A stretch of DNA of 28,775 nucleotides, from NCBI GenBank assembly GCA_045801465.1, contig JBJMSU010000253.1, forward strand, positions 1 to 28,775, in the 5' to 3' direction. Source of the DNA: DATFWC01 sp045801465. GTDB taxonomy: Bacteria; Pseudomonadota; Alphaproteobacteria; Rhizobiales; Xanthobacteraceae. Shown here one piece after another: positions 1 to 7,663 of this stretch. Below the pieces are notes generated by a model that worked only from the letters and a program-made list of their open reading frames with translations, was not told the origin of the DNA and searched no databases. The translations under genes were made by a program, and so were the position numbers. Every line of letters starts with the position of its first letter. The stretch's first letter is position 1.

Positions 1-56
1 AGGCCGTGCCACACGCCCGTCAGATTCGCTGCGCCCGCTTCAGCCGAATCCGTCAT
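1..56 (-). CDS. 5' end of an unidentified protein (partial, runs off window)
   Basis: The first 19 codons of a reading frame that leaves the window at its left edge. It opens with ATG at 56-54 and reads MTDSAEAGAANLTGVWHGL. The segment NLTGVWHG resembles the beginning of small bacterial beta-barrel-like proteins of unknown function, but too little is present to name a family. It lies 38 bases downstream of the sorbosone dehydrogenase-like gene on the same strand, so it is probably the last visible member of that operon. A GGGA-like ribosome binding sequence lies just upstream. Too short for normal ORF detection; the call rests on position and plausible amino-acid composition. Confidence 0.45.
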   Translation of the reverse strand, partial: MTDSAEAGAANLTGVWHG

Positions 57-94
57 GTCCCGATCATAGACGGGAGCAGGCGAGATCTACCTGC

Positions 95-1447
95 TCACTT
101 GCCCGCCGGCAGCGCCGCCGCTTTCGGCGCCGCGGGCGCGACGCGCCACACCGTGTTGCCGACGTCATCGGCGACCAGCAGCGCACCCGCTTTGTCGATT
201 GCGACACCCACCGGACGCCCCAGGGCCTTGCCGTCCTGATCGATGAAACCGGTCAGGATCCCGATCGGCTGTCCGGACGGGCGACCATCGGCGAACGGCA
301 CGAAGATGACCTTGTAGCCGCTCAGCGGCTTGCGGTTCCACGAGCCGTGCTGGCCGATGAAGGCGCCGCCACGGTATTGCTGCGGGAACAGCTCGGCCTC
401 GTAGAAGGTGAGTCCCAGCGACGCCGTGTGATTGCCGAGCGCGTAGTCGGGGACGATAGCTTTGGCCACCAGCTCCGGCTTGGTCGGCACGCGGGGGTCG
501 ACGTGCTGGCCATAGTAGCTGAACGGCCACCCGTAGAACCCGCCGTCCTGCACCGACGTCATGTAATCCGGCACGAGATCGCTGCCGAGCTCGTCGCGCT
601 CGTTCACGGCCGTCCACAAGGCGCCACTCTGCGGCTGCCAGTCCATGCCATTGGCGTTGCGCAGGCCCGAGGCGAAAATCCGCGTCTTGCCGGTCGCCGG
701 ATCGATCTCCAGGATCGCGGCGCGGCTTTCCTCGTTCTCGAGCCCGTTCTCGCCGGCATTGCTGTTCGAGCCCACGGTTGCATAGAGGCGCGAGCCGTCA
801 CGGCTCGCGATCACGTTCTTGGTCCAATGGTGATTGATCGTCCCGGCTGGCAGGTCGGCGACCTTCACGCCGGGCTCGGTGATGCGCGTCGCGCCCTCGG
901 CGTAGCGGTAGCGCATGATGGCGTCCGTATTGGCGACATAGAAGTCGCTGCCGACGAGCGTCATGCCGAACGGCGAATTGAGATTCTCGAGAAACACCGT
1001 CTTGGTCGCGCCGCCGTTGCCGTCGTCGCGCAACAGCGTGATGCGGTTCGCGCTCGGCACACCGGCGCCGGCGACGCTCTGTACCGTCTTAAACGCAAGC
1101 CCTTTGATTCCCTTGGCGTCGTCAGGCCGCTCGGGCGCGTTCGTTTCGGCGACGAGCACGTCCCCATTGGGCAGCACGTAGAGCCAGCGCGGATGATCGA
1201 GGCCGGTCGCCAGCGCCGTCACCTCGAAGCCGCTCGCGGCGGTCGGCTTGGCGCCGTCCGGCCAGCCCTTTGCCGGGGCGATGTGAACGGTCGGGATCAG
1301 GGTTTTGTTGGGCTCAGGCAGCGTGGGAGACGGCCCCATCGCCGCCGTTTCCGGCAATTTCGCAATGTCGCGGATGAGGTAGAAGGCAACGGATGCCACA
1401 ATGACGAGGATGATCGCGAGGATGGCGAACCCGATGAGTCTTCGCAT
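95..1447 (-). CDS. Membrane-anchored sorbosone/glucose dehydrogenase-like beta-propeller (PQQ type)
   Basis: A 450-residue protein of the L-sorbosone/soluble glucose dehydrogenase (PQQ-dependent) beta-propeller family. Residues 4-25 form one hydrophobic segment after MRR, so it is probably an inner-membrane-anchored periplasmic enzyme or a protein with an uncleaved signal. Family features visible in order are LDHPRWLYVLPNGDVLVAE, then NSPFGM, HHWTKNV with DGSRLYATVGSNSNAGENG, RAAILEIDPATG, FASGLRNANGM, NERDELGSDLVPDYM and GGFYGWPFSYYG near the middle, and QHGSWNRKPLSGYKV further on. The frame is open for 23 codons upstream, but the ATG at 1447 is chosen because the hydrophobic signal starts there. 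It follows the GlcG-like gene by 90 bases. The natural substrate is unknown, and many Rhizobiales carry such paralogues without a proven sugar substrate. Confidence 0.85.
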   Translation of the reverse strand: MRRLIGFAILAIILVIVASVAFYLIRDIAKLPETAAMGPSPTLPEPNKTLIPTVHIAPAKGWPDGAKPTAASGFEVTALATGLDHPRWLYVLPNGDVLVAETNAPERPDDAKGIKGLAFKTVQSVAGAGVPSANRITLLRDDGNGGATKTVFLENLNSPFGMTLVGSDFYVANTDAIMRYRYAEGATRITEPGVKVADLPAGTINHHWTKNVIASRDGSRLYATVGSNSNAGENGLENEESRAAILEIDPATGKTRIFASGLRNANGMDWQPQSGALWTAVNERDELGSDLVPDYMTSVQDGGFYGWPFSYYGQHVDPRVPTKPELVAKAIVPDYALGNHTASLGLTFYEAELFPQQYRGGAFIGQHGSWNRKPLSGYKVIFVPFADGRPSGQPIGILTGFIDQDGKALGRPVGVAIDKAGALLVADDVGNTVWRVAPAAPKAAALPAGK

Positions 1448-1537
1448 GGCACACCTGCTGACGTCCCGTGCGCTGAACGTAGCGGGATCAAAAACGGTTC
1501 CGCACCGGTAAACCAAAGGATCGTGACCGCGGCAGGT

Positions 1538-1954
1538 CTAAGAGGCCGGCAGATGCAGGGCCGCCAGAGCGGCCTTTGCAACGATGACATCCTGCTCGAT
1601 CTGTGCGCCGCCGGCCGCCACCGCGCCGATCACCTCGCCGCCGACCACGATCGGAAAGCCGCCCGGCACGTTGGTGAAATCGCCCATGCGGACCGACATG
1701 CTGAGCGCGTTTTCCTCCGGCGCATAACCGGTCGGCTGGCGCTGCGACGCCGAGGTGATCGCCTTCCGCGTGGTCGTGACGATGGAGAAATGACGCGCCC
1801 CGTCCATCATCAGGAAGGCGATGAGGCGGCAGCTCTGGTCGACCACCGCCAGGCTCACCTTGCAGCCGATCTCCTCGGCCTTGGCAACGCCGGCCTGCAG
1901 CATCTTCAGGCTCGCCGCATGCGTGAGGCGGTGGGTGGCGACGACATCGGCCAT
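1538..1954 (-). CDS. GlcG/HbpS-like protein (DUF336 family)
   Basis: A 138-residue single-domain protein of the GlcG/HbpS (DUF336) family. The family hallmarks are visible: an N-terminal helix with ASLKMLQAGVAKAEEIG, the strand VSLAVVDQSCRLIAF, the motif MMDGARHFSIVTTTRKA, and the C-terminal GGFPIVVGGEVIGAVAAGG followed by QDVIVAKAAL. HbpS members bind haem, and GlcG members sit in glycolate or diol utilisation operons without a defined activity. Its ATG lies 3 bases after the stop codon of the upstream decarboxylase-like gene, so the two are almost certainly co-transcribed and probably translationally coupled; no strong Shine-Dalgarno sequence is visible. Small DUF336 proteins commonly accompany catabolic dehydrogenases, which fits this neighbourhood. 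Confidence 0.85.
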   Translation of the reverse strand: MADVVATHRLTHAASLKMLQAGVAKAEEIGCKVSLAVVDQSCRLIAFLMMDGARHFSIVTTTRKAITSASQRQPTGYAPEENALSMSVRMGDFTNVPGGFPIVVGGEVIGAVAAGGAQIEQDVIVAKAALAALHLPAS

Positions 1955-1957
1955 GGC

Positions 1958-2902
1958 TCATGCCACCAGGTCGTGCGTGCTGGGCGCGAACAGCTCCTCC
2001 ACGCTGACGCGGCGCGTGATGATGCCCTGCGCCAGCGCGTGCCCGATGAGCTCCTCGAGCACGCGCCGGTTCGGCGCGATGCCATAGGGGAGCGGATCGC
2101 CCGTGATTTCCATGACGCGCCGATGCACCTCGTCCACCTGCGTTGGCTTGTCGATCTTGCCGGCCTTGAGACGCTCCACATAGAGCCGCTTGGCCGCCGC
2201 GAAGGCGTCGAACACGTCGGCGGCGAGATCGGGATGGGCGTCGAGGAGCTCGTCCTTGATGACGACCGTGTGGTTGATGGGGTAATGGCCGCGCCGGCGC
2301 AGCGCGACGAGACCGGCTTCCAGCGCATTGGGAATGAGCGGCTTGACGTCGGGCGCGCTCGCCTCGATGCCGATGGCGGCGGCAAGCTCGCCCGACGCGA
2401 GCCGGTCTTCCATTTTCTTGCCTGTCTCGATGGGCACCACATTGGCAGGCGGCCGATACTCGGCCACGTGCTCGTCGCCCGACAGCACCCAGGTGATCTT
2501 GCTTAAGTTCACGCCGTGCTCATCCTGAAGGACGCCGCGGGCCCACACGCCCGTGGTGACCGTGTAGCCGCGGTTGACCCCGACCTTGCGGCCCTCCAGG
2601 TCCTTCGGGCGCGCGATGCCGGCCTTGGTGTTGTGCAGGATGGCGCCGTGGTGGAAGGCGCGCACGAGAAAGACCGGCACCGCGGTAAAGCGCTTGCCGT
2701 AGGCGCGGGCGCAGATGTAGGTGGTGATCGCCATCTCGCAGATGTCGAACTCCAGCCCCCGCACCATGCGGCGGAACGCAGCGATGATGGGATCGACCTC
2801 TTCGAAATCGAACGCGAACGTGCGCGGCCTGACGCTGCCGTCCTTGAGCGGCTGGTTGTTGCCCTGGGTGCGGGTGACGGTTTTCAGCTTGAGGTCGGGC
2901 AT
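1958..2902 (-). CDS. 4,5-dihydroxyphthalate decarboxylase-like protein (periplasmic-binding-protein fold)
   Basis: A 314-residue protein resembling the 4,5-dihydroxyphthalate decarboxylase (Pht5-like) group, which shares the type-2 periplasmic binding protein fold with NMT1/ABC substrate-binding proteins. Typical sequence is FDFEEVDPIIAAFRRMVRG, then FDICEMAITTYICARAYGK and a segment reading KDLEGRKVGVNRGYTVTTG, the lobe-crossing region common to this group. There is no signal peptide, which favours a cytoplasmic enzyme over a transport receptor. The start ATG at 2902 is preceded by AAAGG. It is followed 3 bases later by the GlcG-like gene. Decarboxylase activity is inferred from family naming, and many relatives are only annotated by homology. 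The alternative is a cytosolic ligand-binding protein of unknown role. Confidence 0.75.
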   Translation of the reverse strand: MPDLKLKTVTRTQGNNQPLKDGSVRPRTFAFDFEEVDPIIAAFRRMVRGLEFDICEMAITTYICARAYGKRFTAVPVFLVRAFHHGAILHNTKAGIARPKDLEGRKVGVNRGYTVTTGVWARGVLQDEHGVNLSKITWVLSGDEHVAEYRPPANVVPIETGKKMEDRLASGELAAAIGIEASAPDVKPLIPNALEAGLVALRRRGHYPINHTVVIKDELLDAHPDLAADVFDAFAAAKRLYVERLKAGKIDKPTQVDEVHRRVMEITGDPLPYGIAPNRRVLEELIGHALAQGIITRRVSVEELFAPSTHDLVA

Positions 2903-2997
2903 GGCGGCCTTTGTCGGTCAAGAACGATCGGGTTGGAGGATGATGCGAGAAGCGAATGTAGGCCGAAGCTCCGCGGCGCGTCGAGCCGCCTTCAGGC

Positions 2998-3336
2998 CTA
3001 ACAGCACTCGCAGCCCAGGGCATCGGTATCGAGCAGCGCATCCTTGAACCAGGCGGGCGGCAGGTCGTCGGCGACCACGTCCGCGACCGGCTTGAACACC
3101 TTGAACCGGTAGCGCTGCTCGTCGGTCCAGAACGCCACCACGGTTTCCAATGGCGCACAGCCGGGGAGCTGACACGATACCTGGGCGACCAGAACTGTGG
3201 CTTCCTCGCCGAGCCGGAAGCGCGCCCGCGTCCATTCCCTCACCCGGTCCAGGGCAGCGGCGTGGGCGGGATTTTTTTCCAACGAGCGAAGCATTGTTGG
3301 CTCGAGATCGCGTACCACAGCGGCTTGTTTCAGCAC
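2998..3336 (-). CDS. Small conserved protein with CxxPGC motif and Cys-rich tail (function unknown)
   Basis: A 112-residue protein from a GTG at 3336 (98 residues if the in-frame ATG at 3294 is used; neither has a convincing ribosome binding site). Its centre reads AQVSCQLPGCAPLETVVAFW, a pattern I recall from a family of small proteobacterial proteins, sometimes mislabelled, with an E-x-x-C-x-x-P-G-C-x-P-x-E-T signature. It ends in GCECC, so five cysteines lie in two clusters and could bind a metal. No membrane segment or signal is seen. It is the first gene of the minus-strand group, 95 bases ahead of the decarboxylase-like gene and divergent from the zinc alcohol dehydrogenase. Function is unknown; the metal-binding idea is inference. 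Confidence 0.65.
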   Translation of the reverse strand: MLKQAAVVRDLEPTMLRSLEKNPAHAAALDRVREWTRARFRLGEEATVLVAQVSCQLPGCAPLETVVAFWTDEQRYRFKVFKPVADVVADDLPPAWFKDALLDTDALGCECC

Positions 3337-3410
3337 AACGCACCGGGTTGCGGTCGGTCGTAACCCCGTCCTAGTGTGCGCGCCGACGATGTTATTGGAG
3401 GCTTCCTGAA
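3337..3410. promoter_or_regulatory. Divergent intergenic region with GGAGG ribosome binding site
   Basis: A 74-base gap between two divergent genes must hold promoters for both. On the plus strand GGAGG at 3397-3401 lies 9 bases before the GTG at 3411 and decides that start. A loose sigma70-like pair (TTGCGG, then TAGTGT 18 bases on) is present but too weak to rely on. Confidence 0.35.
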
Positions 3411-4520
3411 GTGGCAGAGCAAGTGCGGGCGGCCGTGCGCACCGGACCGAGCCGGACCGAGATCCGCGAATACCCGATGCCGGACATCCCGGAGGACAGC
3501 GCGCTGATGAAGATGGAGGTCGCCGGCATCTGCGGCACCGACGTCAAGCTGTACAAGACACCGCCGTCGAACGCGCCGGTGATCATGGGCCACGAGAACA
3601 TCGGCATCATCGCCAAGGCGGGCCGCGAGTTCACCCGGCGCAAAGGTTTCAAGGAAGGCGACCTGGTGTTCGTCGAGCACTACGTCATGTGCGGCAAATG
3701 CGAGTGGTGCCACCAGGGCCAGTACCGCCACTGCGAGAACACCGACTGGCGTTCCAATCCGGACGGCATCCGCTACGGCTACACCTCGGCCGAGAAGCCG
3801 CCGCACCTGTGGGGCGGCTTTGCCCAATACGTTTACCTGCCGTGGAACGCGGTCGTCCACCATGTGCCGAAGGGCGTCACGCCGGAACTGGCCGGGCTGG
3901 TGACTCCCATGGCGAACGGCGTCGAATGGTCCCTGTTCGACGGCGGCGTCGGCTACGATTCCAGCGTGCTCATCCAGGGGCCGGGACAGCAAGGCCTCTC
4001 GCAAACGGTGATTTGCCGGCAGGCGGGAGCGTCGCTCATCATCGTCACCGGCCGCTCAAAGGATGCGGCGCGCATGCAGGTCGCCAAGGAGCTCGGCGCC
4101 GACTACGTGATCGACGTCGACAAGGAAGACCCGCTCGCCCGCATCAAGGAGATCACCGGCGGCAAGGGCGTTGACGTCGCGCTCGACTGCACCGCCGGCG
4201 CCGGCACCATTCCGATCCTGCTCGGCGTGGAAGCGCTCAAGCGCAAAGGCGGCACCATCGTGGTGCAGGGCGAGATGAAGGAGTTCCCCAACTTCCCGCT
4301 CGAGCGCGTCACGGTGAAGTTCATCACCATCAAGAGCGCGCGCGGGCACAGCTTCAAGGCCTGCGAGCTGGCGCTGGCGCAGCTCGCCTCCAAGCGCTTC
4401 CCGCTGGAGAAGGTCACCACCCACAGGTTCGGGCTCAAGGATGTCGACCTCGCCATCCGCTCCGTGGGCGGCCAGGGCGTGCCGGACGTGATCCACGCCT
4501 CGCTCATGCCATGGGAGTAG
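3411..4520 (+). CDS. Zinc-dependent medium-chain alcohol/polyol dehydrogenase
   Basis: A 369-residue zinc-binding medium-chain dehydrogenase/reductase that oxidises an alcohol or reduces an aldehyde or ketone with NAD(P). The catalytic zinc site is visible as Cys41 in GICGTD and His61-Glu62 in GHEN. The structural zinc lobe has Cys94, Cys97, Cys100 and Cys108 within YVMCGKCEWCHQGQYRHC. The Rossmann nucleotide loop is GPGQQG at 190-195, a GxGxxG variant. The start is GTG with GGAGG 9 bases upstream. The gene stands alone between a divergent and a convergent neighbour. Substrate is undetermined; the family includes threonine, sorbitol and aryl-alcohol dehydrogenases. All metal ligands are present, so it should be active. 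Confidence 0.9.
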   Translation: MAEQVRAAVRTGPSRTEIREYPMPDIPEDSALMKMEVAGICGTDVKLYKTPPSNAPVIMGHENIGIIAKAGREFTRRKGFKEGDLVFVEHYVMCGKCEWCHQGQYRHCENTDWRSNPDGIRYGYTSAEKPPHLWGGFAQYVYLPWNAVVHHVPKGVTPELAGLVTPMANGVEWSLFDGGVGYDSSVLIQGPGQQGLSQTVICRQAGASLIIVTGRSKDAARMQVAKELGADYVIDVDKEDPLARIKEITGGKGVDVALDCTAGAGTIPILLGVEALKRKGGTIVVQGEMKEFPNFPLERVTVKFITIKSARGHSFKACELALAQLASKRFPLEKVTTHRFGLKDVDLAIRSVGGQGVPDVIHASLMPWE

Positions 4521-4524
4521 TGTC

Positions 4525-4544
4525 GTTCCCGCGGTGGCGGGAAC
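4525..4544. terminator. Hairpin between convergent genes
   Basis: A perfect 8-bp stem GTTCCCGC/GCGGGAAC with a GGTG loop sits 4 bases after the alcohol dehydrogenase stop and before the convergent Ldh2-family gene. There is no T-tract on either strand, so it is a candidate bidirectional stem or short REP-like hairpin and not a textbook intrinsic terminator. Confidence 0.4.
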
Positions 4545-4619
4545 CTATGACCACCGTCTCGCGATAGTTCTCCCGTTCATTGGTCATGGCTCGGCGCCTG
4601 CGCGGGGACGGCCCGATGA

Positions 4620-5705
4620 TCATTCTCCCAGCGGCTTGAGCTCAAGCTTTGCGGCGAGCTCACCGAGCTGCGTGAGCAGCGCGGGTGTCAAGGCGACGCC
4701 GGCACGGCTGCGTTCCTCGCGGCGGCGGCGGCGGGCTTCGCCGGGAATGCGGATGGCATCGAAGCCGGGCAGTCGCGCCGACGCGCGGAACTCGCGTAAG
4801 TGGCGGTCGACCTCCGCCGTGAAGGCCGCAAGCGGAAGAAAGCGTGCCACGTCGAGGGCAATCACGAACTGTCCGGTATTGGCTTCGCTACGCGCATCGG
4901 TGCCGAAGTCGCGCACGTCGCGGCCGAACGCGGCGCCGTTGAGCACGCCGGCCAACAGGCCGATGATCAACGCCAGCCCGCTGCCCTTGTAGCCGCCGAT
5001 CGGCAGCAGCGTTCCCTCGGTCGCACGGCTGGCGTCGGTGATCGGCTTGCCGGCGCGATCGATCACCCATCCTTCCGGGATCGGGTTACCCTGCAGCGCG
5101 TGCTCGCGAATGTACCCGAACGAGGACACCGACGTGGCGATGTCGAGCACGACCGGCGCTTCCGCGCCGGCCGGAATCGCAAACGCGATCGGATTGGTGC
5201 CGATCAGCGGCTCGGCGCCGCCCCACGGCGCCATATGGTTGGCGCTCGACGCCGCGCCATAGATGCCAATCATGCCATGCTGCAGCGGGATGGCGGCATA
5301 GACACCGGCGGCGCCCGCATGGTTCGAGCGCCGCGCGCCGACCCAGGCGACGCCGCTCGCGCGCGCCAGCTCGACCGCAACGTTGGCGGCGTGCGACATC
5401 ACCAAGTGGCCCATGCCGTTGTCGCCGTCGACGAGCGCGGTCGCCGGTCCGCTCCTGATCGTCTTGATGCCCGGTCGCGGGTTGATGCGGCCCTCGCGCA
5501 GCCAGCGCACATATTGGGCCAGGCGGAAAATGCCGTGGGCGTCGGAGCCGGTCAGGTCGGCCTCGATCACGGCTTTGGCAACGATGTCGGCATCGGCTTC
5601 AGGAAGGCCGCAGGCCCGGAACGCCTCTTGGGTGAAGGCCAACATCGCGGCAACCGGAATCCGGCGCTCGGTTGCATGCCGATCGGCTTGTTCGGTCGCG
5701 CTCAT
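4620..5705 (-). CDS. Ldh2-family malate/L-lactate/ureidoglycolate-type dehydrogenase
   Basis: A 361-residue NAD(P)-dependent oxidoreductase of the Ldh2/YlbC family (malate, L-sulfolactate, ureidoglycolate or delta1-piperideine-2-carboxylate dehydrogenases). Landmarks are the N-terminal segment SDAHGIFRLAQYV around residues 54-66, the catalytic His129 in RRSNHAGAAGVYA, the nucleotide-contact segment GGAEPLIGTNPIAFAIP, and the late PIGGYKGSGLALIIGLLAG. Length is normal for the family. The ATG at 5705 is preceded by AGGG about 9 bases upstream. The region reading SVSSFGYIREHALQGNPIPEGW is somewhat divergent from the usual form. It is monocistronic, convergent with the alcohol dehydrogenase and divergent from the copper operon. 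Substrate is a 2-hydroxy or 2-imino acid; which one cannot be determined. Confidence 0.9.
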   Translation of the reverse strand: MSATEQADRHATERRIPVAAMLAFTQEAFRACGLPEADADIVAKAVIEADLTGSDAHGIFRLAQYVRWLREGRINPRPGIKTIRSGPATALVDGDNGMGHLVMSHAANVAVELARASGVAWVGARRSNHAGAAGVYAAIPLQHGMIGIYGAASSANHMAPWGGAEPLIGTNPIAFAIPAGAEAPVVLDIATSVSSFGYIREHALQGNPIPEGWVIDRAGKPITDASRATEGTLLPIGGYKGSGLALIIGLLAGVLNGAAFGRDVRDFGTDARSEANTGQFVIALDVARFLPLAAFTAEVDRHLREFRASARLPGFDAIRIPGEARRRRREERSRAGVALTPALLTQLGELAAKLELKPLGE

Positions 5706-5816
5706 GCAGGACGGCCCTGAAGATTGAGTTCAGCCAGCTCATCTAGCATGACTGCGTGACATCCTGAGCGACGCCATATCCGCAGAGATGATCGCGTTAC
5801 ACCGAGGTGCCGCTTG
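5706..5816. other. Intergenic stretch without recognised content
   Basis: Together with the palindrome and leader below, this makes up the 437-base gene-free gap between the Ldh2 gene and the copper operon. It holds the Ldh2 upstream sequence including its AGGG ribosome binding site; nothing else is recognised. Confidence 0.4.
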
Positions 5817-5959
5817 CTCCATCCCTCCCCGGAGGGGAGGGTGGCCGACGCCGGCCTTTTGCCGGCGGAGGTCGGGTGGGGATAAGCGCGCATTGATGCA
5901 TTCGCCCCCACCCGCCTCGCTTCCGCTCGGCACCCTCCCCCTTCGGGGGAGGGATGGAG
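5817..5959. repeat. 143-bp imperfect palindrome (REP/MITE-like)
   Basis: The outer arms CTCCATCCCTCCCC (5817-5830) and GGGGAGGGATGGAG (5946-5959) are exact inverse complements. The pairing continues inward with mismatches (GAGGTCGGGTGGGGA against CCCCCACCCGCCTC). The left arm also holds its own hairpin CGCCGGC/GCCGGCG at 5849-5867 with a 5-base loop. No ORF of credible coding character lies inside. The form is that of a dispersed intergenic palindrome typical of Rhizobiales genomes. Confidence 0.75.
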
Positions 5960-6142
5960 TTTGTTGGCCGCGAGAGCAAATTCCCCGAGGTGACGCAGTG
6001 GTATTAGCACGATACGCCAGATACGCGCGGAGGCTCTAGAAATCGTGTTTACCGTTGTGGCAACTGTCGGCCCTGCCCTCTGTACCCGACATGGAAAACC
6101 GCGATAATTCATCAACGGAAAACGAGCCCGCCGGGAGGAAAG
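5960..6142 (+). promoter_or_regulatory. Leader of the copper oxidase operon
   Basis: 183 bases upstream of the exported propeller gene. GGAGG at 6134-6138, 4 bases before the ATG, is a strong ribosome binding site. Promoter and any copper-responsive operator must lie here, but no clear boxes or dyads were recognised. Confidence 0.35.
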
Positions 6143-7663
6143 ATGGCTGCAGGTAAGCCGTTCGGTGTCGCGTGCGCTGCCGTCTGGCTGGCGGGCGGCG
6201 CGGCCTTCGCCCAGGTGATTGCCCCCAAGGTCGACAATGTGCCGATTCCGCCGGGGGTCGATGCGTTCAGTCTCTCGCTCGACGAGATCAAGAAATATTC
6301 CTCGATCAGCAATTTCGAGCTGCTGGGGCAGAGCTATTTCAAGATCGCCCAGCGCACGCCGTGGGCCAGGGGGCAAGGGCGGCCGGGTGGCGAGGTCGGG
6401 TCGGGCTTCAATACGGTGCGCGTCTATGACGGCATCGCCTATCTCGGCGGCTACAGCCTGCCGCCGACCCTCTACCACGTTGTGATCGCCGACGTGCGCG
6501 ATCCGAAGAACATCCAGTTGCTCAGCACCATCGCGTGCAACCCCGGCACGCGCTGCAATTACCTGCGCGTCAACAGGGCGAAGAAAATCCTCATCGTCGG
6601 TCACGACGACGATCCGCGCGGCAATCCCGACAAGCCGCCGGCCGGCGAGAAGTCGCAGGCCGGCTGGTCGTTCCACGACGTGTCCGATCCGCGCAATCCC
6701 AAGCGGCTCGCCTTCGTCCCGGCAAGTCCCGGCGGCAAGACGCATGGGCTCGATATCGACGACCGCTATCTCTACGGCTGCGGCCAGTTCTCGGGCGACC
6801 TCAATCGCGAGGCGCTGCAGATCATCGACTACGCTGATCCGGCCAATCCGAAGCAGGTGGCGACCTGGCACGTGCCCGGGCAGATGAAGGGCGAGCAATA
6901 CGGCCCGCTCAATCGCAACAATCCCGACGGCAAGCCGCAGATCATCCAGTGCCACGAGATCGTCGCCCACAACGATCGCCTCTACCTCGCGTGGCGCGAC
7001 GCCGGCATGCTGGTGCTCGACATCAAGGATCGGACCGCGCCGCGGCTGCTGGGAAGTTACGATTACGTGCCGCCGTTCCACGGCGGATTCCTCGGCGCGG
7101 CGCACACGTCGGCGCCGGTGGTCACGCGCGCGAACGAGCACCCGGATCTCGTCGTGCACACGGACGAGATCTTCGATTGCCCGCAGGGCTTCGGCCGCAT
7201 TCTCGACGTCTCGGACCTGAAGAACCCCGAGGTGGTGAAAGGCGAACGGCCGGCGAACGTGCAGCTCCTGTCGACGTTCCGCGCCGCGCACGTGCAGGAT
7301 CAGTTCGACGCGGAGAAGAAGGAATTCGTCTGCCCGCAAAAGGGCGGGCCGGCCGGAACGGTTTCCAACACCACGCACCTGCCTTGGTTCGACCGGCGTT
7401 CGCCCAGCCTCGTCTACGTCACCTGGTACGACGAGGGGGTGCGCGTGCTCGACATCTCCAACCCGTTCGCCCCGACCTTCGTCGGGCACTTCCTGTCGCC
7501 GCGCTTCGCCGCGCCCGGCCGGCAGGATCGGCACACGCGCGAGATCTTCCAGGACCCGGACACCAACCTGCTCTACGTCACCGACGGCAATGGCGGCGGG
7601 CTGATGGTGCTGCGCTATACCGGGCCGATCCCGGATCGGCCGCCGATCCCAGGCGGGCGATGA
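6143..7663 (+). CDS. Exported LVIVD-repeat beta-propeller protein, partner of the multicopper oxidase
   Basis: A 506-residue secreted protein with a clear signal peptide (hydrophobic to about residue 23, cleavage likely after AFA). The rest is made of recurring blades of the LVIVD/YVTN type: IADVRDPKNIQLLSTI, HDVSDPRNPKRLAFV, IIDYADPANPKQVATW, VLDIKDRTAPRLLGSY, ILDVSDLKNPEVVKG and VLDISNPFAPTFVGHF. Each blade has a D-x-x-x-P core, as expected of a six- to seven-bladed propeller. It overlaps the multicopper oxidase gene by 4 bases (ATGA), implying coupled synthesis and a joint periplasmic role. No catalytic motif is evident, so a scaffold, substrate-presenting or metal-binding role is only inference. 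Selenium-binding-protein-like propellers are a distant alternative. Confidence 0.8.
   Translation: MAAGKPFGVACAAVWLAGGAAFAQVIAPKVDNVPIPPGVDAFSLSLDEIKKYSSISNFELLGQSYFKIAQRTPWARGQGRPGGEVGSGFNTVRVYDGIAYLGGYSLPPTLYHVVIADVRDPKNIQLLSTIACNPGTRCNYLRVNRAKKILIVGHDDDPRGNPDKPPAGEKSQAGWSFHDVSDPRNPKRLAFVPASPGGKTHGLDIDDRYLYGCGQFSGDLNREALQIIDYADPANPKQVATWHVPGQMKGEQYGPLNRNNPDGKPQIIQCHEIVAHNDRLYLAWRDAGMLVLDIKDRTAPRLLGSYDYVPPFHGGFLGAAHTSAPVVTRANEHPDLVVHTDEIFDCPQGFGRILDVSDLKNPEVVKGERPANVQLLSTFRAAHVQDQFDAEKKEFVCPQKGGPAGTVSNTTHLPWFDRRSPSLVYVTWYDEGVRVLDISNPFAPTFVGHFLSPRFAAPGRQDRHTREIFQDPDTNLLYVTDGNGGGLMVLRYTGPIPDRPPIPGGR

Noticed and set aside
347..2506. Long plus-strand open frame of 719 codons opposite the sorbosone dehydrogenase, GlcG-like and decarboxylase-like genes
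   Set aside because: It spans three real genes on the other strand, is arginine/histidine/aspartate-rich with no recognisable domain, and is explained by high GC content suppressing stop codons.
4525..4544. Strong intrinsic terminator
   Set aside because: The stem is perfect, but neither strand shows a following T-tract, so only a weak terminator/hairpin call is kept.
5995..6075. tRNA-like stretch (GGTATTAGCACGATAC ... GGCTCTAGAAATCG)
   Set aside because: Some leucine/serine tRNA-like words appear, but no anticodon stem, T-arm or acceptor stem could be paired.
5702..7534. Long minus-strand open frame of 610 codons
   Set aside because: It runs antisense through the LVIVD gene and across the 143-bp palindrome, and it has no family motifs; a GC-driven shadow.
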